64,000 nt of DNA from Dasyornis broadbenti (GCA_013397935.1 VZRN01005828.1:493769-557768); one strand, 5' to 3'; positions 10,331 to 24,321 are shown, counted from the stretch's first letter. Notes: generated by a model from the letters alone, not told the origin. Made by a program: numbers and translations.

Positions 10331-13114
10331 CCAAACACAAGGAGAAAGTAAATAATATAAAATCTCCACTGTATTCTGTTATTTTATTTATCAAACAATA
10401 TAATTGTTAACATTCTCCACTCAAACAGTGTCTATTATTTCCAAAACTATTTAATCTTTTTTTTTTAAACCTCACATCGTGTCATGGTGCTCCTCTTTCT
10501 TTTTCCTAAATTTCATTCTTTTCATAAAGAATATTTTACATGAAGAACAGACTTGTTTAATATGATTTATTATTATTTGTCTTGATGGCTTTTATACTTA
10601 AGATAAAGGCAAGAACAAACAGGATTTTTTATGCAGGCTTTTCTAACTCTCAAAAGGTCATCTGCCTCATCTACATACAAACCTGCAGATATTTCAGAAT
10701 TTGTAGAAAGCAAGTTCACAAGAGTTACAAAAATATATATAATTGCGGTAGACAACCTGGAAGAGAGAAGATTACCAAACACCTCGGTTTCTTCTGCCCT
10801 AAGCAAACTGACTTTATTTTCTTACTCTTTTACTGCTATCTGACAAGTGTTTACTGTTGAAAAAAAAGAAAAAAATGTTAATGTGTCATGTTATTCTATG
10901 CCTAGTGCTGTTCTCTGAATACATTTTTAGATTTCTAGTACAGAAACTTTCAATACCTTTGTATTAGTAAGGTCAGACACTTGTAAAATCCTGTATTAAA
11001 AAAAAATAAAGAGAAAAGTTCTTGACTATGTATAGTTCACATACACTGTAGGTTTTAAAACAGAAAGCTGACTTCTATTCACAAATACTGATCTGTAGCT
11101 GCAGTTATAGATATATTTTTGGCTAACATTTGACAGAAGCTACTTCAGATGGCTCTTTCAATTCTGTTTTTTCATGTCTGTCTCTGTATACCTTCTGTTT
11201 GAAGATAAGCTACCTGAGTGGCTTAGGGATCAGCGTAAGCTCATCCAAAAGGTCACGATATAATAAATACATCTTGACCTGCTCCTACACAGACCTAAAT
11301 CTATTGCTGTAGAAATGCAACTGCTGAGACAAGGAGTTACTCCTCTCATAAGGCTCCACCAAGAGTGGCTCCATGACATTTCTCTGCGATAACAGAAGCA
11401 TAGCTGGAGAGTCAGAAGATTTACTCTCTGATTTTGCTATGGCATTTATCGTTCACAGGCCTTGAGCCATCTAAACCAAAAGAATATAGATTAATTATTT
11501 TGAAATGTTTTTCAGGACTGGAAAGTTCTAGAAGTTAAAATAAGTATGGGACATGCTTTCCTATTTGTTTTGAAAGGCTTGTCGTTCCCATATTAAACGA
11601 AGTAAATTGATATAGTGACAAGAAACAGTGATTCTTGAACGCTAAAGGTGGCCATTTATTTCAGCACAAAATAATTCTTTATACCACTTTTCCCAAGCAA
11701 TTTTAAAAAGTACATGTACCATAAAAATATGGATGGCTTAATCCAATGCTTTTCAAAATTTCTTCATTTGAGAACACAAATATGTACTTAGTTTAGAAAG
11801 TTATCAACTGCTGTAGTGATTAACTCTTAAAACCAATGGCCATTCTTTCAGCTTAAAAAAATAAGTTGCAAGTCTTTTTTAAAAAATTATTTTTATTTAA
11901 AAAGTTTTAGTAATCACTAGCAACTTTCTTATATACAGAAATATCTCAAAGCTTAGCTACTTAAATATTAATCTATTGTTATCCAGTCCTACACGAGTGT
12001 TTGAGCTTTGGCATTCTGATGCCCCACCTCCATGTACTCATTCAAAAGTTAATGTAGCTGTTTGCTTTGAAGAGGCTAAAGATACTGGACAGAACTCAAT
12101 ACGGAAATAAAGAGGAATTTTCTCTCTAAGACATCCAGACTCTTCAGATTGAGAGACCTTCCCCTCTTCTTCTTTGGCATGAGCTGATTCAGTGCCAAGT
12201 GAAAAGATCTTAAGGTATCATTTACGACAGATAGTTTCCTTCTCCAACAGGGCCTGTTTCAATTCATAGTTAGGAAGAATTATGAACTTGCTGCTTCTGT
12301 ACTCTAACATAATGAATACTGGTAAAAACAGCACCAAAAACAAACCATAAAACCCCCAGACAGTCTGTGCTCCTTGCTGTATAGTCAAAAGTCGAATGTT
12401 TCTAGAAAAAAAGATATTTTTATCTTCTATGTTAGGTATAACAAATACAGACAACAAATCTCTACTGAAGGAACTTAAAAAAATAAGGAAATATTGAAAG
12501 AAAAGGTTGTCTCATGCATAATGAAATAGTAAAGGGGAACCCTTAGACAAGAAAGGAGCTGTGAGAAAATGTGATTTACTTAGTTTTCTGTTGTGTTCTG
12601 TTTCTTACTCTGGTAGAAATTGAGACTTTCTGGTAAAAATAAACTAATATACATGCAATTCATGAAAAATGTAAGAGTATGTGGCAATGCAAGCCCTGCT
12701 TTTCTGTGACAAGTTGAGGCTTTACATCATAATTCATAATCCTTGACAGTGCTATTATTCATTGACTGCATAACAAACATTAGTGACAGCAAAGAGGTTT
12801 GGCAAAAATCAACAGGTTACTATAATATGGGGTTTTAACTTATCCAGGAAGGACATTTAGGGCATGCAAATCAGGAGAATTTTTATTCATATAAGAGATT
12901 CAGAATCTGAGATCACCCTACTGAGAGATTATGGAGCAGAACATCCATGGTCTGAAAATACAAAGTCTTACAAATGTAAAGACACAAACATGGTATCCAA
13001 TTTCTGCAGTGAAACAGGATACTGACTGCGTGATAGGAAGGAAACCAGACTAGATTTCTGCAGCTTGCAATACATTAGAAACAAGCAACTGGCACATCAG
13101 AGGTTCAGTTGATA
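10331..13114. other. Unannotated AT-rich DNA
   Basis: No gene or clear repeat. An octamer-like 'atgcaaat' lies near 12,864, which alone means little. Confidence 0.55.
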
Positions 13115-13225
13115 AAAAAATCACAGAAAAATTGGTTGGAAGGCAATCCAATCTGATCCACCTCCCTTCACAGTGAAATTATTACTTAAACTAGATCAGC
13201 TCAGCTGAATCCTGTTACCTCTCAA
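13115..13225 (-). mobile_element. CR1 LINE fragment, reverse orientation
   Basis: 'aaaaatcacagaaaaattgg', 'ttggaaggcaatccaatctg', 'cacctcccttcacagtgaaa' and 'ctagatcagctcagctgaat' correspond to the reverse complement of a CR1 3' region, which usually reads 'aatcacagaattggctggaagggacc...ctagatcaggttgctcag'. It is diverged and shortened internally. Confidence 0.6.
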
Positions 13226-14019
13226 TAGTGCTGCACATTTTTTGACATGATATTGCAGAAAAAGAGAATTAGCTGCCTCTCATCTGCATATGAAAAAACA
13301 CACAACAGCCAAAAGTTTCAGACTGAATATTTTGTTTAAAGGCTATAGCTTCTGAGAAATTCCATTTCATACAGACCTTGAATTATTCTTGGCCTTGGCT
13401 GAGATTGACTAAATTATTTGGAAACTTAACATTCCAAACATCAGACACAGAGAACAGTAATGATTCTGGTGTTCACAGGGAATATGTATAATCATAGTAC
13501 TGAATTGGAGCAATTGCAGTATGTCTTGAATTTTCTGTCATAATAGATTTATCTGGAGAGGTTAATTACTAAATTTCTAGATCAGAAAATTCCACGTTTG
13601 ATATAAAGTCCTAAGTCAGCAAAATAGAACTAAGATGAACATCAGTAAGACTGGCTAATTTTGACCTACAGAACTTTTGACAGCGAAGTCAAGGACATTT
13701 TTGAAAGTATAAAAGTAGTCTATTTACTACAATGGAGGGTTATTAATAAAGATGTATAAAGTATTTCCAAAAATCAGCAAACTCATTTTAAAAATAAAGG
13801 GAAGAGCTAGTGGGATGGGCAGCATTATTCTCTCATTCCTGAAATAACTCAGATTAATATTGCATGCTTTTTTTAAAAATAAGCTTTATTTGTTATACTA
13901 TAATTCATATAATTTTATAACTATAATTTGTATAACTATAATTCATTTTAAAATTTAATTTCAAATTAATTGGAATTAACACTTAAAATTTTATATTTTA
14001 TCTCAGAAAGACCAAAAAT

Positions 14020-14047
14020 ATACTACTTCCTTTCAAAATAGAGACTT
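14020..14047 (+). repeat. 28-bp direct repeat, copy 1 (ends at an N)
   Basis: The 28 bases starting 'atactacttcctttcaaaat' and ending 'agagactt' are identical to 15018-15045. This copy is immediately followed by the single N at 14048, which suggests that the repeat and the assembly ambiguity are connected. Confidence 0.95.
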
Positions 14048-14048
14048 N
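14048..14048. other. Single ambiguous base (N)
   Basis: One N interrupts otherwise called sequence directly after a 28-bp repeat. It may be an unresolved base or a minimal join between contigs. Confidence 0.99.
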
Positions 14049-15017
14049 AGCAATTTAAAACTGAAATGTTTTCTTCAAAACTGTTGCCAAGCAGCATTCC
14101 TGCTAGGTGAAAATCTGCCTCTCTGTGTTTGTCACAAGATTTTTGCCTTGTAACAGATGTACGGTGGAAAATATAATGAGATTACTGGAACCAATTCAAT
14201 AGTTATTTTCTTCCCAGCATAAATTGCTTGGATTCTTAACTTTACTGTCTATTATTAGGAGTAGAAAACATCACCAAAGCTACATAAGAGAAGTGGCAGT
14301 GGCACATTGTAGAGAAAACACAGCCAGGCACGTTGCAACAGGCAAAGCTTTCACTCATTTCAGTGATTCCCGTTGCACACGTGTCCAGCTTAGACTGGGA
14401 GTAGCCTGTCTCTATGCCAGGGCAATGTCAGAAGTCCTCAGTAATAACATGGAAAAAATGTCATTGATATCTACAGAATATTGCTATAATTTCTGGATTT
14501 ATTACTTGCAAGAATGATGGACTGCTATTTTACACAGTGTATTCTTACAACATTGGCATCTTGTCCAAAATATTACAAATCTGAGCCTTCAGGAATATCT
14601 ATGTTTTAAATATGATTACACATGAAAGAGAAGTGCTAAAGCAATGTTCTAATGATGCAGTGTTATAATGCAGCGATGCCTAATGCTTGACAGAATTGGT
14701 GGGCTTTCCTAAGCTTGCCTACAAGCTTCTTTGGTGTTTATTTCAGATTGGTAGCATTCCAGTTTCTTCCATATACTGAGATGATCTCAAGAAAATAAAT
14801 TATGCCTGTGTGGGGGGTCTGAAGATTCCTATGGTTTAAGTCCTTTATCCGTCCTCTTCACTATGCCTCCAGAATGCAGCTCAGTTCCTGGACTTTGCTG
14901 TTTGTAGAGCAGCTTTTTGTGTTAGCCTCTCCCGTTTCCATGGAAATCATCTAAAGCATTTTTGGCAGTTTTCATCTGTTCTTAAACCTTCCAGTCTGTT
15001 TTCATGCTATCAACACA

Positions 15018-15045
15018 ATACTACTTCCTTTCAAAATAGAGACTT
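15018..15045 (+). repeat. 28-bp direct repeat, copy 2
   Basis: This is identical to 14020-14047 over all 28 bases. The sequences before and after the two copies are unrelated, so it is not part of a longer duplicated block as assembled. Confidence 0.95.
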
Positions 15046-15892
15046 TCTCCTACCAAAGCTCTTGTTTCTTTGCTGCCTATATATTGTCAGCCAGTGTCCT
15101 CTGTACTTTTAGTTTCCCTATAAGAGTAGGAATGATCTCTTCCTAAATCTAGCTTGTTCATTTAATCCTAAGATTAAATAGCATTTGTTTTTACTGTAAG
15201 AATCAACATTTCTTATGTTTAATATGAAAAAGGAAAGATACAGCAAAGCTACTTTTGTAGTTTGGGTTTAAATTTTGATGCTAATCATTGTATGTGAAAT
15301 AGGAAAGTGTGATGTAGAACTACATACAAAATAAGGGGTCATTTTAAGTGAAATAATATGCAAGGAAAAAAACAGAAAAATTTTCTCCTAACAAAAAAGA
15401 CTTTAATTTGCACACGCAAAGTAAGGCTTCATATGCTTGGGTGCTGATAGCATCTGGAAGGGAATGAGCACTGCGCATTCATGAACAAAGGAGAAAGAGA
15501 CTTTGGCCTCCTAGGGCAAGAATCCAGAAGCAGATAAGCAGGGACGTAAGCCTCTGTCACCACATGGAATCAAAAACTACTGTGTCAAATAGAATACAAA
15601 ACTTTTAGCCATACTCCTCAAATGAAGCAAGAGCAAAAGTCTCTTTCTTTTAGCAGAAGATAACCAGTACTGCTATACTTATTATTCAAGTGTGATACTT
15701 GATCCTGATAAACATTTTGCTTTCACCTCATTTGTAAGCTTTAAAATTTCAGTAACAAGTAGGAAAATGGTCACATAAATGAGGCAGCTTTTCTATACAA
15801 CATACTAGTGATTCTCAAAATTGAAATATCTTGTCTTGATTCTGCAAGATTACAGATATTAGATTAGAAATAATATAAAATACTTATAGAAC

Positions 15893-16198
15893 TAGAAAAT
15901 GTGGCCTACATGGAAAGATTGAAAGAGGACGTGTTTTCCAAAAATATAAAATATAGCTGACAGAGAGAAGGGTGGGAGGAAAGTGGCTTAAGTTATAATG
16001 AAAGAGACCTGGTTAAAAGAGAACACTTAAATAATTCCCACAAAAGAAACTACTAAGATATTGAAGAGAATTTTTCTGGTGAGACTGTGGAGCCGCCATT
16101 TATGAAGTCTCAATTGTTGGAGACTTTTAAGAAGAGTTCAGATAATTATTAAGCAGGAATTACACAGGCATAATTAATCTTGCCTTCAGGCAAGAGAA
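15893..16198 (+). mobile_element. Ancient CR1 LINE 3' fragment
   Basis: 'cctacatggaaagattgaaa' begins a run with the order of an old CR1 subfamily: a 'gaaagattgaaaga' block, then a degenerate middle, then 'gactgtggagccgccattta', 'ttggagacttttaagaagag', 'ttcagataattattaagcag' and 'cataattaatcttgccttca'. This corresponds to the family's 'gtggagtcgccatc...ggaggtttttaagagcaggttagacaa...tataattgatcctgcctca'. It diverges more than the other copies here, which suggests an insertion older than them. Confidence 0.75.
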
Positions 16199-16486
16199 TG
16201 TGTCTTTTTCAGTGTGTTCTTTAAAGTTATTTTTATGATAGATGTCTACTAAGCCATTGATTTCTCTTTCAGATTTCCCTTTTACAATTTATCTATTTTG
16301 AGCAGAAAGCACTTTGGAATCCCAGATGGCTTTCCTTTGACTGTAAATCTCCTTGTTTGCAAGTTAAGGATTACTCTTTAATTACAGGTACTACATTTCA
16401 TAAAACAGTATCTCTCTATCTGTAGTGGGTCATTTCTGTCTGTAAAAACACCCAATTCAGCCTTTCAGTGCCCAAAAGTGCAGATT

Positions 16487-17004
16487 TGTTGTTACTTAAC
16501 CCCAGTACCATGAAGTCACTCCCTTACTCTCCACCCCATCCTCAACCTCCCCTAAAGGTAAAATGTATGGATTGAGATAAGAACAGTTTAATAGTTGAAA
16601 TAAAGATAATAAAGATATTAATAGAGATAATAATAAAGACAATGTTAATAATGATTATGATAATGACGATGATAGTAATAATAATAACAATGGTGGAAAG
16701 GAGAGACAGAGAAGAATTAAATCCGGGAAAAATAACTCCCTCCAGTTTATATACTGAGCATGACATTCTGTGCTGTGGAATATCCCTTTGGCCAGTTTGG
16801 GACAGCTCTCCTGGCCGTGTTCCTGCCCAATTTCTTGCACACCTCCTCACTGGCAGAGCATGGGAAACTGAAACATCCTTGACTTGGGGTAAGTACAACT
16901 TAGCAACACTAAAATCATTGTTTTGTTGTCAACATTATTGTCATACCAAATCCAAAACATGTCACTGTACCAGCTGAAACTCCACATCAGCTGAAACCAG
17001 GACA
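16487..17004 (-). mobile_element. Solo LTR of an avian endogenous retrovirus (ERVL-like), copy A
   Basis: Read on the minus strand it begins 'tgtcctggtttcagctgatg' and ends '...ggggttaagtaacaaca', giving the TG...CA termini of an LTR about 518 bp long. It contains 'ttttggatttggtatgacaa', 'tgctaagttgtacttacccc', 'actggccaaagggatattcc', a TATA box, a TTATTATTATCAT-rich stretch and 'attaaactgttcttatctca'. The same blocks recur in the copies at 42.8 and 57.1 kb. No retroviral genes flank it, so it is a solo LTR left by recombination. No clear target-site duplication is visible (agatt on the left, gggtt on the right). The apparent ORFs on both strands here are incidental. Confidence 0.85.
16746..16753 (-). 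promoter_or_regulatory. TATA box of LTR copy A
   Basis: 'tatataaa' on the minus strand sits where the U3 promoter of this LTR family is expected, after the conserved 'ttccacagcacagaatgtca' stretch. Whether it is active cannot be judged. An 'attaaa' poly(A) signal candidate on the same strand lies at 16592-16587. Confidence 0.6.
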
Positions 17005-17967
17005 GGGTTAAACTTCTTTAACCTGGTGTAAGAAACCCAGACAGAACAACTTTGTGCTATGTTCCCAATAAACATACTTATTTTCTGAGACTGAAAAATT
17101 GGTTCATGTCCCCAGTGAAGCTGTGTTTGTATAGACTGCAGATGGTGCCTGTGTCTTCTTTGCAGGTATTCCTATCTCTTTTCTGCAGTACCTTCCCAAG
17201 GTTACAGCTATTTCAGTCATCCTTCTTTTGTCATACTGTGGATCTGTCATTCATCGCTAAAATTATCTTGCAGCTCACCCTCTTTCCTCATCCAACTGAA
17301 ATTTTTGTACCACCTGTGGACTGCAATTAGTCCATCTAAACATCTGATGTATTTTCAAGTTCTGTCATCTGTCCAGGCTGTCCAGAAAGTATTAGACATC
17401 ACCTAGGGTTGAGCATGACTTCCTACTATTTATCTGATATTTTAGCCTAGACAACTGTGCAGTGATGTACGAGAGGTGGGGAACTATTAAGTGTACAGGT
17501 CAAAGCATCCTGGAAAGAACGCGGAAACTTCCCAGATATTCATGGAGCCCCAAACCACAGCCAGGACAATGTGACCATATTGCTTCTGGAACACTTTAAT
17601 CCCATAAATTCGAAGATGAATACTGATTTTCAAGTCTCTTTTCAATCACCAAATGGTACATAGGTATGAGAGAGAACTGCAAAGGTTTGCAGTAAGAGGA
17701 AAGGTTTTGCAGTAGTATCTGGAGTCCTCTTGCAATTACTAGGATGCGATATACTTTTATCTCTGTTTTTATTAAACTGTTACAACTGCAGCATCATGTG
17801 TTCTCTTCAGATATAAAATGAGGTATTCATGTTGCTATGAGATGAACATAGACCCTGAATGCCCCTTAGCACTTGGAACAAAATTCATATGCTCTGGGAC
17901 AGCATTTTTCAGTTCACTTTTTCCTGAATGAAATCCTGTTCAAGCACTCCAAGATTTCTCCATTGTG

Positions 17968-18145
17968 TGAATTGGAGCATGGTAAATGTTACTCAGAGAG
18001 ATTGTGGGTGGAAGTGTTCAAGGCCAGGCTTGATGGGGCCCTGAGCAATCTGGTCTAATGAGTGGCATCCCTGCCCAGGACAGGGCGTTAGAAACAGATA
18101 TCTTTAAGGTCCCTTCTAACCCAACCCATTCTGTGATCCTACGAA
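17968..18145 (+). mobile_element. CR1 LINE 3'-end fragment
   Basis: 'aagtgttcaaggccaggctt', 'gatggggccctgagcaatct', 'ggtctaatgagtggcatccc', 'tctttaaggtcccttctaac' and 'ccattctgtgatcctacg' form a well preserved CR1 terminus in the forward direction. It is 5'-truncated and non-coding, and retains the terminal 'tgtgatcctacg' form of the CR1 tail. Confidence 0.95.
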
Positions 18146-21100
18146 ATGGAGTTGATTGGAGATTCTCTTCAAAAGCACATTTCATCTCCAAACTAAAATA
18201 CTAATGTGCTCTCACATTTCAAATTTCATCTCCTGTTCTGAATCTTAATTAAACCTGCATTTCCAATACATAGCTCTGAAATGTTTTATATGAAAAAGAA
18301 AGATTTAAAATTTTAATCTGTTTTGAATAATCTTACTACATTTATTTGTTGCAAAGGATCTTTAGAGTGTGAACAACTTATAAAAGATTTTTTTTTTTTT
18401 CAGAGAAAGGGTTTCCTTGGTCTGCTAAATAACTTGCTCAACCCATCTTTTTGGCTAATATTCTGACATTTACAGAAAGTACTATAGAAGTAAAATTATC
18501 ACTGATTTCAAGTAGCTGATATATGAAAGACACTTTCAATAGGTGAAGTGCATATTATTGTTATTTATTTTATGTCTTAAACAAAATGAAAGCATGAGAT
18601 CACAGATTGCACTCATGAAGATACACAACAGAGTTAAGGCTTTTTGGGTAACCTTATGGCTAAAAATGACAAAGACAGGAAATGTATGACCACTGAGGGA
18701 TGTGAGAAGATAAAAAAACTGAGGATGCTAAAGAATGGTCAGCAATGGTCATTTGTGAGATGTGTTTCCTGCCTTCTGCTGGACAGACTGAGGGTTGCTC
18801 AGTCATCTCTTGATGTTAAGCACAGACAGAGAAGATTGTCTTTAACCATCACTAAATGCCCACGTGTTCATCAAAGTCAGATCGGAATTGAGCTCCTGCT
18901 CTTGTGATGCTCTACACAGTGATGCTCTGAAGCGCAGGATTACAGAGTATTTGTCAAGGGATCCCAGCCTTTTTTAAAAGCAAGAAATAGAAAATTTTTA
19001 TTATTACCTTTCTCTTTTAAACACATCACTGCTGTACAAAATTCAGTGTTTCAGTGTTTGTCCAATTTGGACGTTTAACTTTGCCACTTCAATAGGACAT
19101 TAGCTTGTGACATGTTATTGGCTGCTTGAGCTTTTAGTGTCAATTGAGAACAGGGAAATCACAAATGTACAAAAACCAGTTAAAAAATATTAGGTATGTC
19201 TTAAAATGTTTGATTTTTTTATTATTATTATTTTCTGAGTCCTATATTAGCTTATTTCATTTCATCCATTTTACAGCTTGAAAATGAAAACAATGTAACC
19301 AGTACAGACATAATATTAAATGTTTATCACCATAAAATCAAAGGTCAGAACAAGCATTACATGAAAGATAGTCATTAACAGAGAAGCTCTGTTTAGGTCT
19401 AGGTTTTTTTCACATACTGAGATACCAAAAATGTCTTTTAGGACTCCTGCAAATCTTAAGTAATATTACCTGCCAGAATTATAGCTTCATCTAGGTTCAT
19501 AAGACAATGAAGAAAAATAAGACTCTCTAGATGGAAAATCTACATTGTAAAATATTAGAAGACATTACTCCATGTGCTATACCACCTATTGGAAAAACAA
19601 AAAAAACAAAACCAAACCAAACTAAACCAAAAATCTAAAATTATTCTATCTATTTATCTGGATTATAAGAAAATGTGTACAGCAAAGCTTCCATTATGAC
19701 AGGTTAAGTAAAGTATTGTCCCTGAAGAAGGCATCAAGAAAGCCATTTGCCCCTTCTATTTGATTCTGATCTAAAATGGTGATTTTTCTGGTCTTTCAAA
19801 GGCTTATGTACTCACAGAGCATCTCAATCTCAGTTAAATGGTTTAAAAAGACAACATAGACACGTAATGTTTTATATGGAGCTTTTTGAAATGCTTCCTA
19901 AATGAGAACCCTGGATGGGTCACTGCATCTTTAACAAGCTCATAAAGGCTTTAATGTGCTGAGCACAGACAAGGGTAAACTTGTTGAGAGGGAGATCGGG
20001 TCATCTCAATCCCTAAGAACATTTTCCTTGGAAAAAAACATCTCTGCATGATATTTTTTCAGATATTTTGGGGACAACTTAATGATCTCAGTATGTTTAA
20101 AGTAAAGGCTCTTTAAAGATCAGGATAACTTGTGGTTTTGATATTTGTTTCCTTTGGGGTTTTGTTTTTCTTATAATGTTGACTGCCTTTCCTCTTTGGG
20201 TGGATAAGTGTTTCCTCAGTCTTTCCCTAGCTTTCTATTACTCATACTGGGAAAACTTAGATCTCTATAGTTAAACTTTCTTGTTAAAGATCTTCTGTAT
20301 GTTCAAAAGCAAATAGTTAATGAGAATTTACAGTTAACAATGCTTCAGGTAGAATGATGTCTATTTTTTAATTTCAGCATGTTCTTTCCTTATCAGTTTT
20401 AGCTGTTTCAAAAAATTTTTAAAACTGCTTTCTCTAGTCCAGTATTTTTCACACCAGAATAGGTAATGACCCTTCTCCCCTTGTAACTATGAATGTGAAG
20501 GTTTCAACGATAATTTTAAATATTTTCATGTTTTTAAATCCCTAATCAAATTCATGCTTCTATTGCTATAAATTTACTATGTATATAGATTTTCATCCTT
20601 TAAAGAATCAAATTCGTAAAGGAAAGATTTATGACCACATTTAGACAGATAAAGAAAAAATGTGAAAAAGTTTTCCCTTACCCCATGGTTTGAAAGGTGG
20701 AATGTGTTAATATATGTGTGAAAAGTAGTGCAACAGATTGTGAGTTGTGCACACAGTGCACTGTGGATTTTTGTTTCCAACAACCTGTGCAGAATGTGTC
20801 CTCTGATCAGTAACAAAAGTTTCTCTGACATGAAGCAGTGAGGCACAAGAAGCAACTTAACTAAGGGAGGGAAAATTCAGTTTTTGGCTGAGGTTTCTTT
20901 AGAATTATGCCTACCATGTTTGTCATTCGTATAAATCTAAATCTCCACTGTATCTTTTAATCTTAATTAACTCTCTGCTGTTATTGATTGTGCTTCCAGC
21001 CTAAAATCCCTACGAACTGTTGGGGTTATTCAGATGAGAAAGAAGATATGATGTCTAAAAAAATAGAGATGCAAAATACTAGTCAGTAGAGTATTAATGG

Positions 21101-24100
21101 TATTTAGAGAGATTTTGTTTTGGTTTTTTTTTTAATTACCTTTACACCAGATTTTTAAATGTAGTTTCAGTACTCACCCCACTGCAGTGCCCCCAGAACT
21201 CCAAGGTATAGAACTGCAAGATAATTGCTAACAAATCAGTCCAGAAATGTTACTAAAAGAGAAATTAAAATTAGCTTTGGCATTTCAATAGAAGAATAGC
21301 ATGATGATAACTTAGGATTCGATAGGCTATTAGAAGTAAACAAATCTACATTTTCAGGGATTTTTTGTGAAATATTTAAGAATGTGCGTGTAAGAAGCTA
21401 GGACTTGCAGCTTCTGTTCAGCTTTCATTCACTATATTCTCGCAAAGAGTGTCAGCGAGCAAACTTTTTCCACTTCTAGAATGAGGACACCTGCAAATGT
21501 GAAAAGGTCGTCTAGGGATGAAAAGTTGCGAGCTATTTCCTTGCCTGATCAAGGGATGTTTGTATGATAATCCATTCAAAATATTTATTGAACATAGAAG
21601 ACAAAAATCTTATATCAGATGTAAAAATTTTCCCTCACCAAACAGATCTCATTTTTTGCAGATTTTTCTGTAGTGTTCTGTATATGTCTCTTTTGCATCT
21701 GCAGTTAGTTTGTAAATCACACATTACAGTCCTGAAAGTCCATAGTAAATAAGACAGGTCTCAAAATTTGCCAATATAATGATATTCCTAGTGACTGCCT
21801 TCAAAGCCGGTGTATAGTGACTGAGAGATTACTTTCCATTCTCATCTGCATTTCCATCTACCATAGATTGTCCAAAATTGCTGGGCTTCTTGATACACTT
21901 CTTTATACTGAGGTGTTACTAGACAGCTAAGAGGGAATTGCTCCACTAGTACTGTGTCTTCTCTTCATTTTGACCTTTATAGATTATGCCCAGGCTGAAT
22001 TTTTAGGGCTTAACCATTTATTAGGTGTGGGGCAATAAAATATTTAGAATACAAGAAACTTCTTTAGAGAAGCATCTGAAAATTAGTAGAATACACCCTA
22101 ATCCTCAGAAGAAATGTAACGCTTTAGAATACTTACATTTTGTAGGAGTCTTTCTGGAGATTTTAACTGAACTTCTTGTACTTATGGAGATTACAGAACT
22201 GCTGTTGTGGTTCTCTTGTAAGTATCAGCTAGATACTCTCCCTGGTTAGTACATCTAGAGCAGTGTTTCTCACAATATGATCAGTGAGACATTGATTTCT
22301 GATCTGCAAAAAAATGAATATTTTTATGTGTGCAAGACAGAAAAAAGCAAATTAGGAGAATACGAAGAATGGTGGTAGTAAAAGGAAGCAAAAGTTCAGC
22401 TAGACTGTTCTATTTTAAATGAAAGCCAATGTAGGACACTGCATGGTTGAAAAGGTAAAGTAAATAGTTAATTTAAAATGCTGAGAATCCCTGGAGCAGA
22501 CCATTCATTACAGTGTCTCTTCACTCTGATTACTTTTCTAATCAGTATTCATCTCAGATGTAGATTTAATATTGATCAGATGAAAAGGGCAGTATCAGAT
22601 TTTTAGATGCAAACAATGCAAACACAACAACAATAAAAAAAATCAAGAAAAAGAAACAACTAGCTCACAAGCAGCTGCTGCATTCAGCCTTACATCAGTT
22701 TCTCATCTGCTAGATGGAAAATCTAATTCAAAGTTGTTTAAGTATGTATTTTGTACCTGATTTGTTCAATGTATATGTTTTTCTGCTTAAAGAATTTGCA
22801 CTCTATACTTCACATTTAAAAAGGTTCCTCAACGCACCTGTCTTTTGTTCATCCTGCTAGGACTGGAAAAAGCAGAAATTCAGCATTTTTGATTTACACA
22901 ATGGAGCAACATATGATTAGATGTTTTCCTACACATAATGAATATTACAGAAGAATGGTTCTTTGCTGTATTAAATAGCTTTACATAGTAACCGTGTCAA
23001 ATCAGAAAAGATTTGTGTGAAAGGTCTGTTTCTAAAACATCTTTAAAGACATCAGAATAGATCTCTCTTCATTCTGTCTTCATACCCACAGCCTTTAAAT
23101 AGAGCAGGGACTAAGACAGGTTTAGAAAGGGTATCTTAATAAAGAATTATTTGAAATAAAAATGGAATCTCAGAGAAGAGAATCTTTAGAAGAGTAAACT
23201 TCTGCATCCCTTTGTTGCTCTTTTCTTTCCAAGAGCATGTTCTCGTTCTTTAGAATACAAGAAGACTTTAAAAATGCAGAATAAAAACATATCTAAAAAT
23301 TAGATTGCCACCTAACCATTCCATAATCTGAATTTTCCTTCAGTTGTTCCCTATTCATATTTAAAAGTACCTAGGAAGTAAGTAATTTTAAGAAAATAAA
23401 GTCACAGGCTGCTCCTCTTTCAAAAGAAAAAGTAGTTCCCAGGTTCTTCTCTGTCAGATCTCTATATCTGCCTCAGTAATACTTGCTTGCTCTGGATTTT
23501 TTATGTCCTGAAAACCCATTTTCAGTTTGATAATTCTTATTTTCCATTTGTTGTAAGTATAAATACGATCAAGTAAATCTATCATAGAGATTTAACTAAA
23601 CCAGGAATGCATCAGGTTTCCACTCAGCTTATTAATGGTATCTGTGCTTTCCAAGAGTTTAACTTTTTTTTTCTTTTTTTGCTATTTTAGATGAAGTTCG
23701 GGTAGAATGCATGCATGAAAACTTTTTGTCCTCAAAGTGACATATGCAGGAGCTATTTAAATAGAATTGTTATACGCCGCTAATAAAGACACTTTTCATT
23801 TCTTGTCAAACATACAAACCATTAGAAAGAAGAAATCTCTCTTGAAAATGTCAGGAGGAAATAGATGTTATAAAATCACAATTTTACTTCTGAGGTAAAC
23901 TCAGGACAAGTAGTGCCTCTGTAGATGAAAGAGTCCTTCCTCAGTAGTATATAAATCTCAATAGGAATAACGGAAAAGACACTGTCCGTGTCTTTAGAAA
24001 CAATTTTTCCCAAAATATTCTTCTGACATAATTTTATTGCACCAAGTGAGATCCCATAAAGATGCTTTTTTAGAAGTCTAGATGTTCTGCAACAGCTCTG

Positions 24101-24321
24101 AGAACAATAGAGAAAAAACCTCAAACTTCACCTCTAACAAGCAGCATTGCAGGGGTTTAGAATCTTTGGTTTTTTAACAGAAAGACAGTTTTCTCCAAGG
24201 AAGTTGCTGTGCCTAATATGAGTGAGTAGATCAAACTGAAGCTCTTTTGAGGTAAAGAAATTTTGTAGAAATTGGTATATGCTACGTCAGAAATACACCA
24301 ACTTCAATAAAATATAGAGGC
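18146..24321. other. Unannotated unique DNA
   Basis: No gene, RNA or transposon recognised beyond the A-rich tract at 19.6 kb. Frames are short and without domains. Confidence 0.55.
19591..19640. repeat. A-rich low-complexity tract
   Basis: 'aaaacaaaaccaaaccaaac' and similar permutations of AAAC and AACC, A-rich on the plus strand, of the same type as the tract at 5.2 kb. Confidence 0.8.

Larger units (their letters stand above)
13226..15892. other. Unannotated DNA with AT-only stretch
   Basis: Contains a stretch rich in 'actataatt' variants at about 13,898-13,950, plus the 28-bp repeat pair and the N listed separately. No gene seen. Confidence 0.55.

Noticed and set aside
16542..16977. ORFs of 111 and 118 codons on opposite strands
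   Set aside because: They lie inside LTR copy A; the isoleucine-rich part comes from the AAT-type simple sequence.
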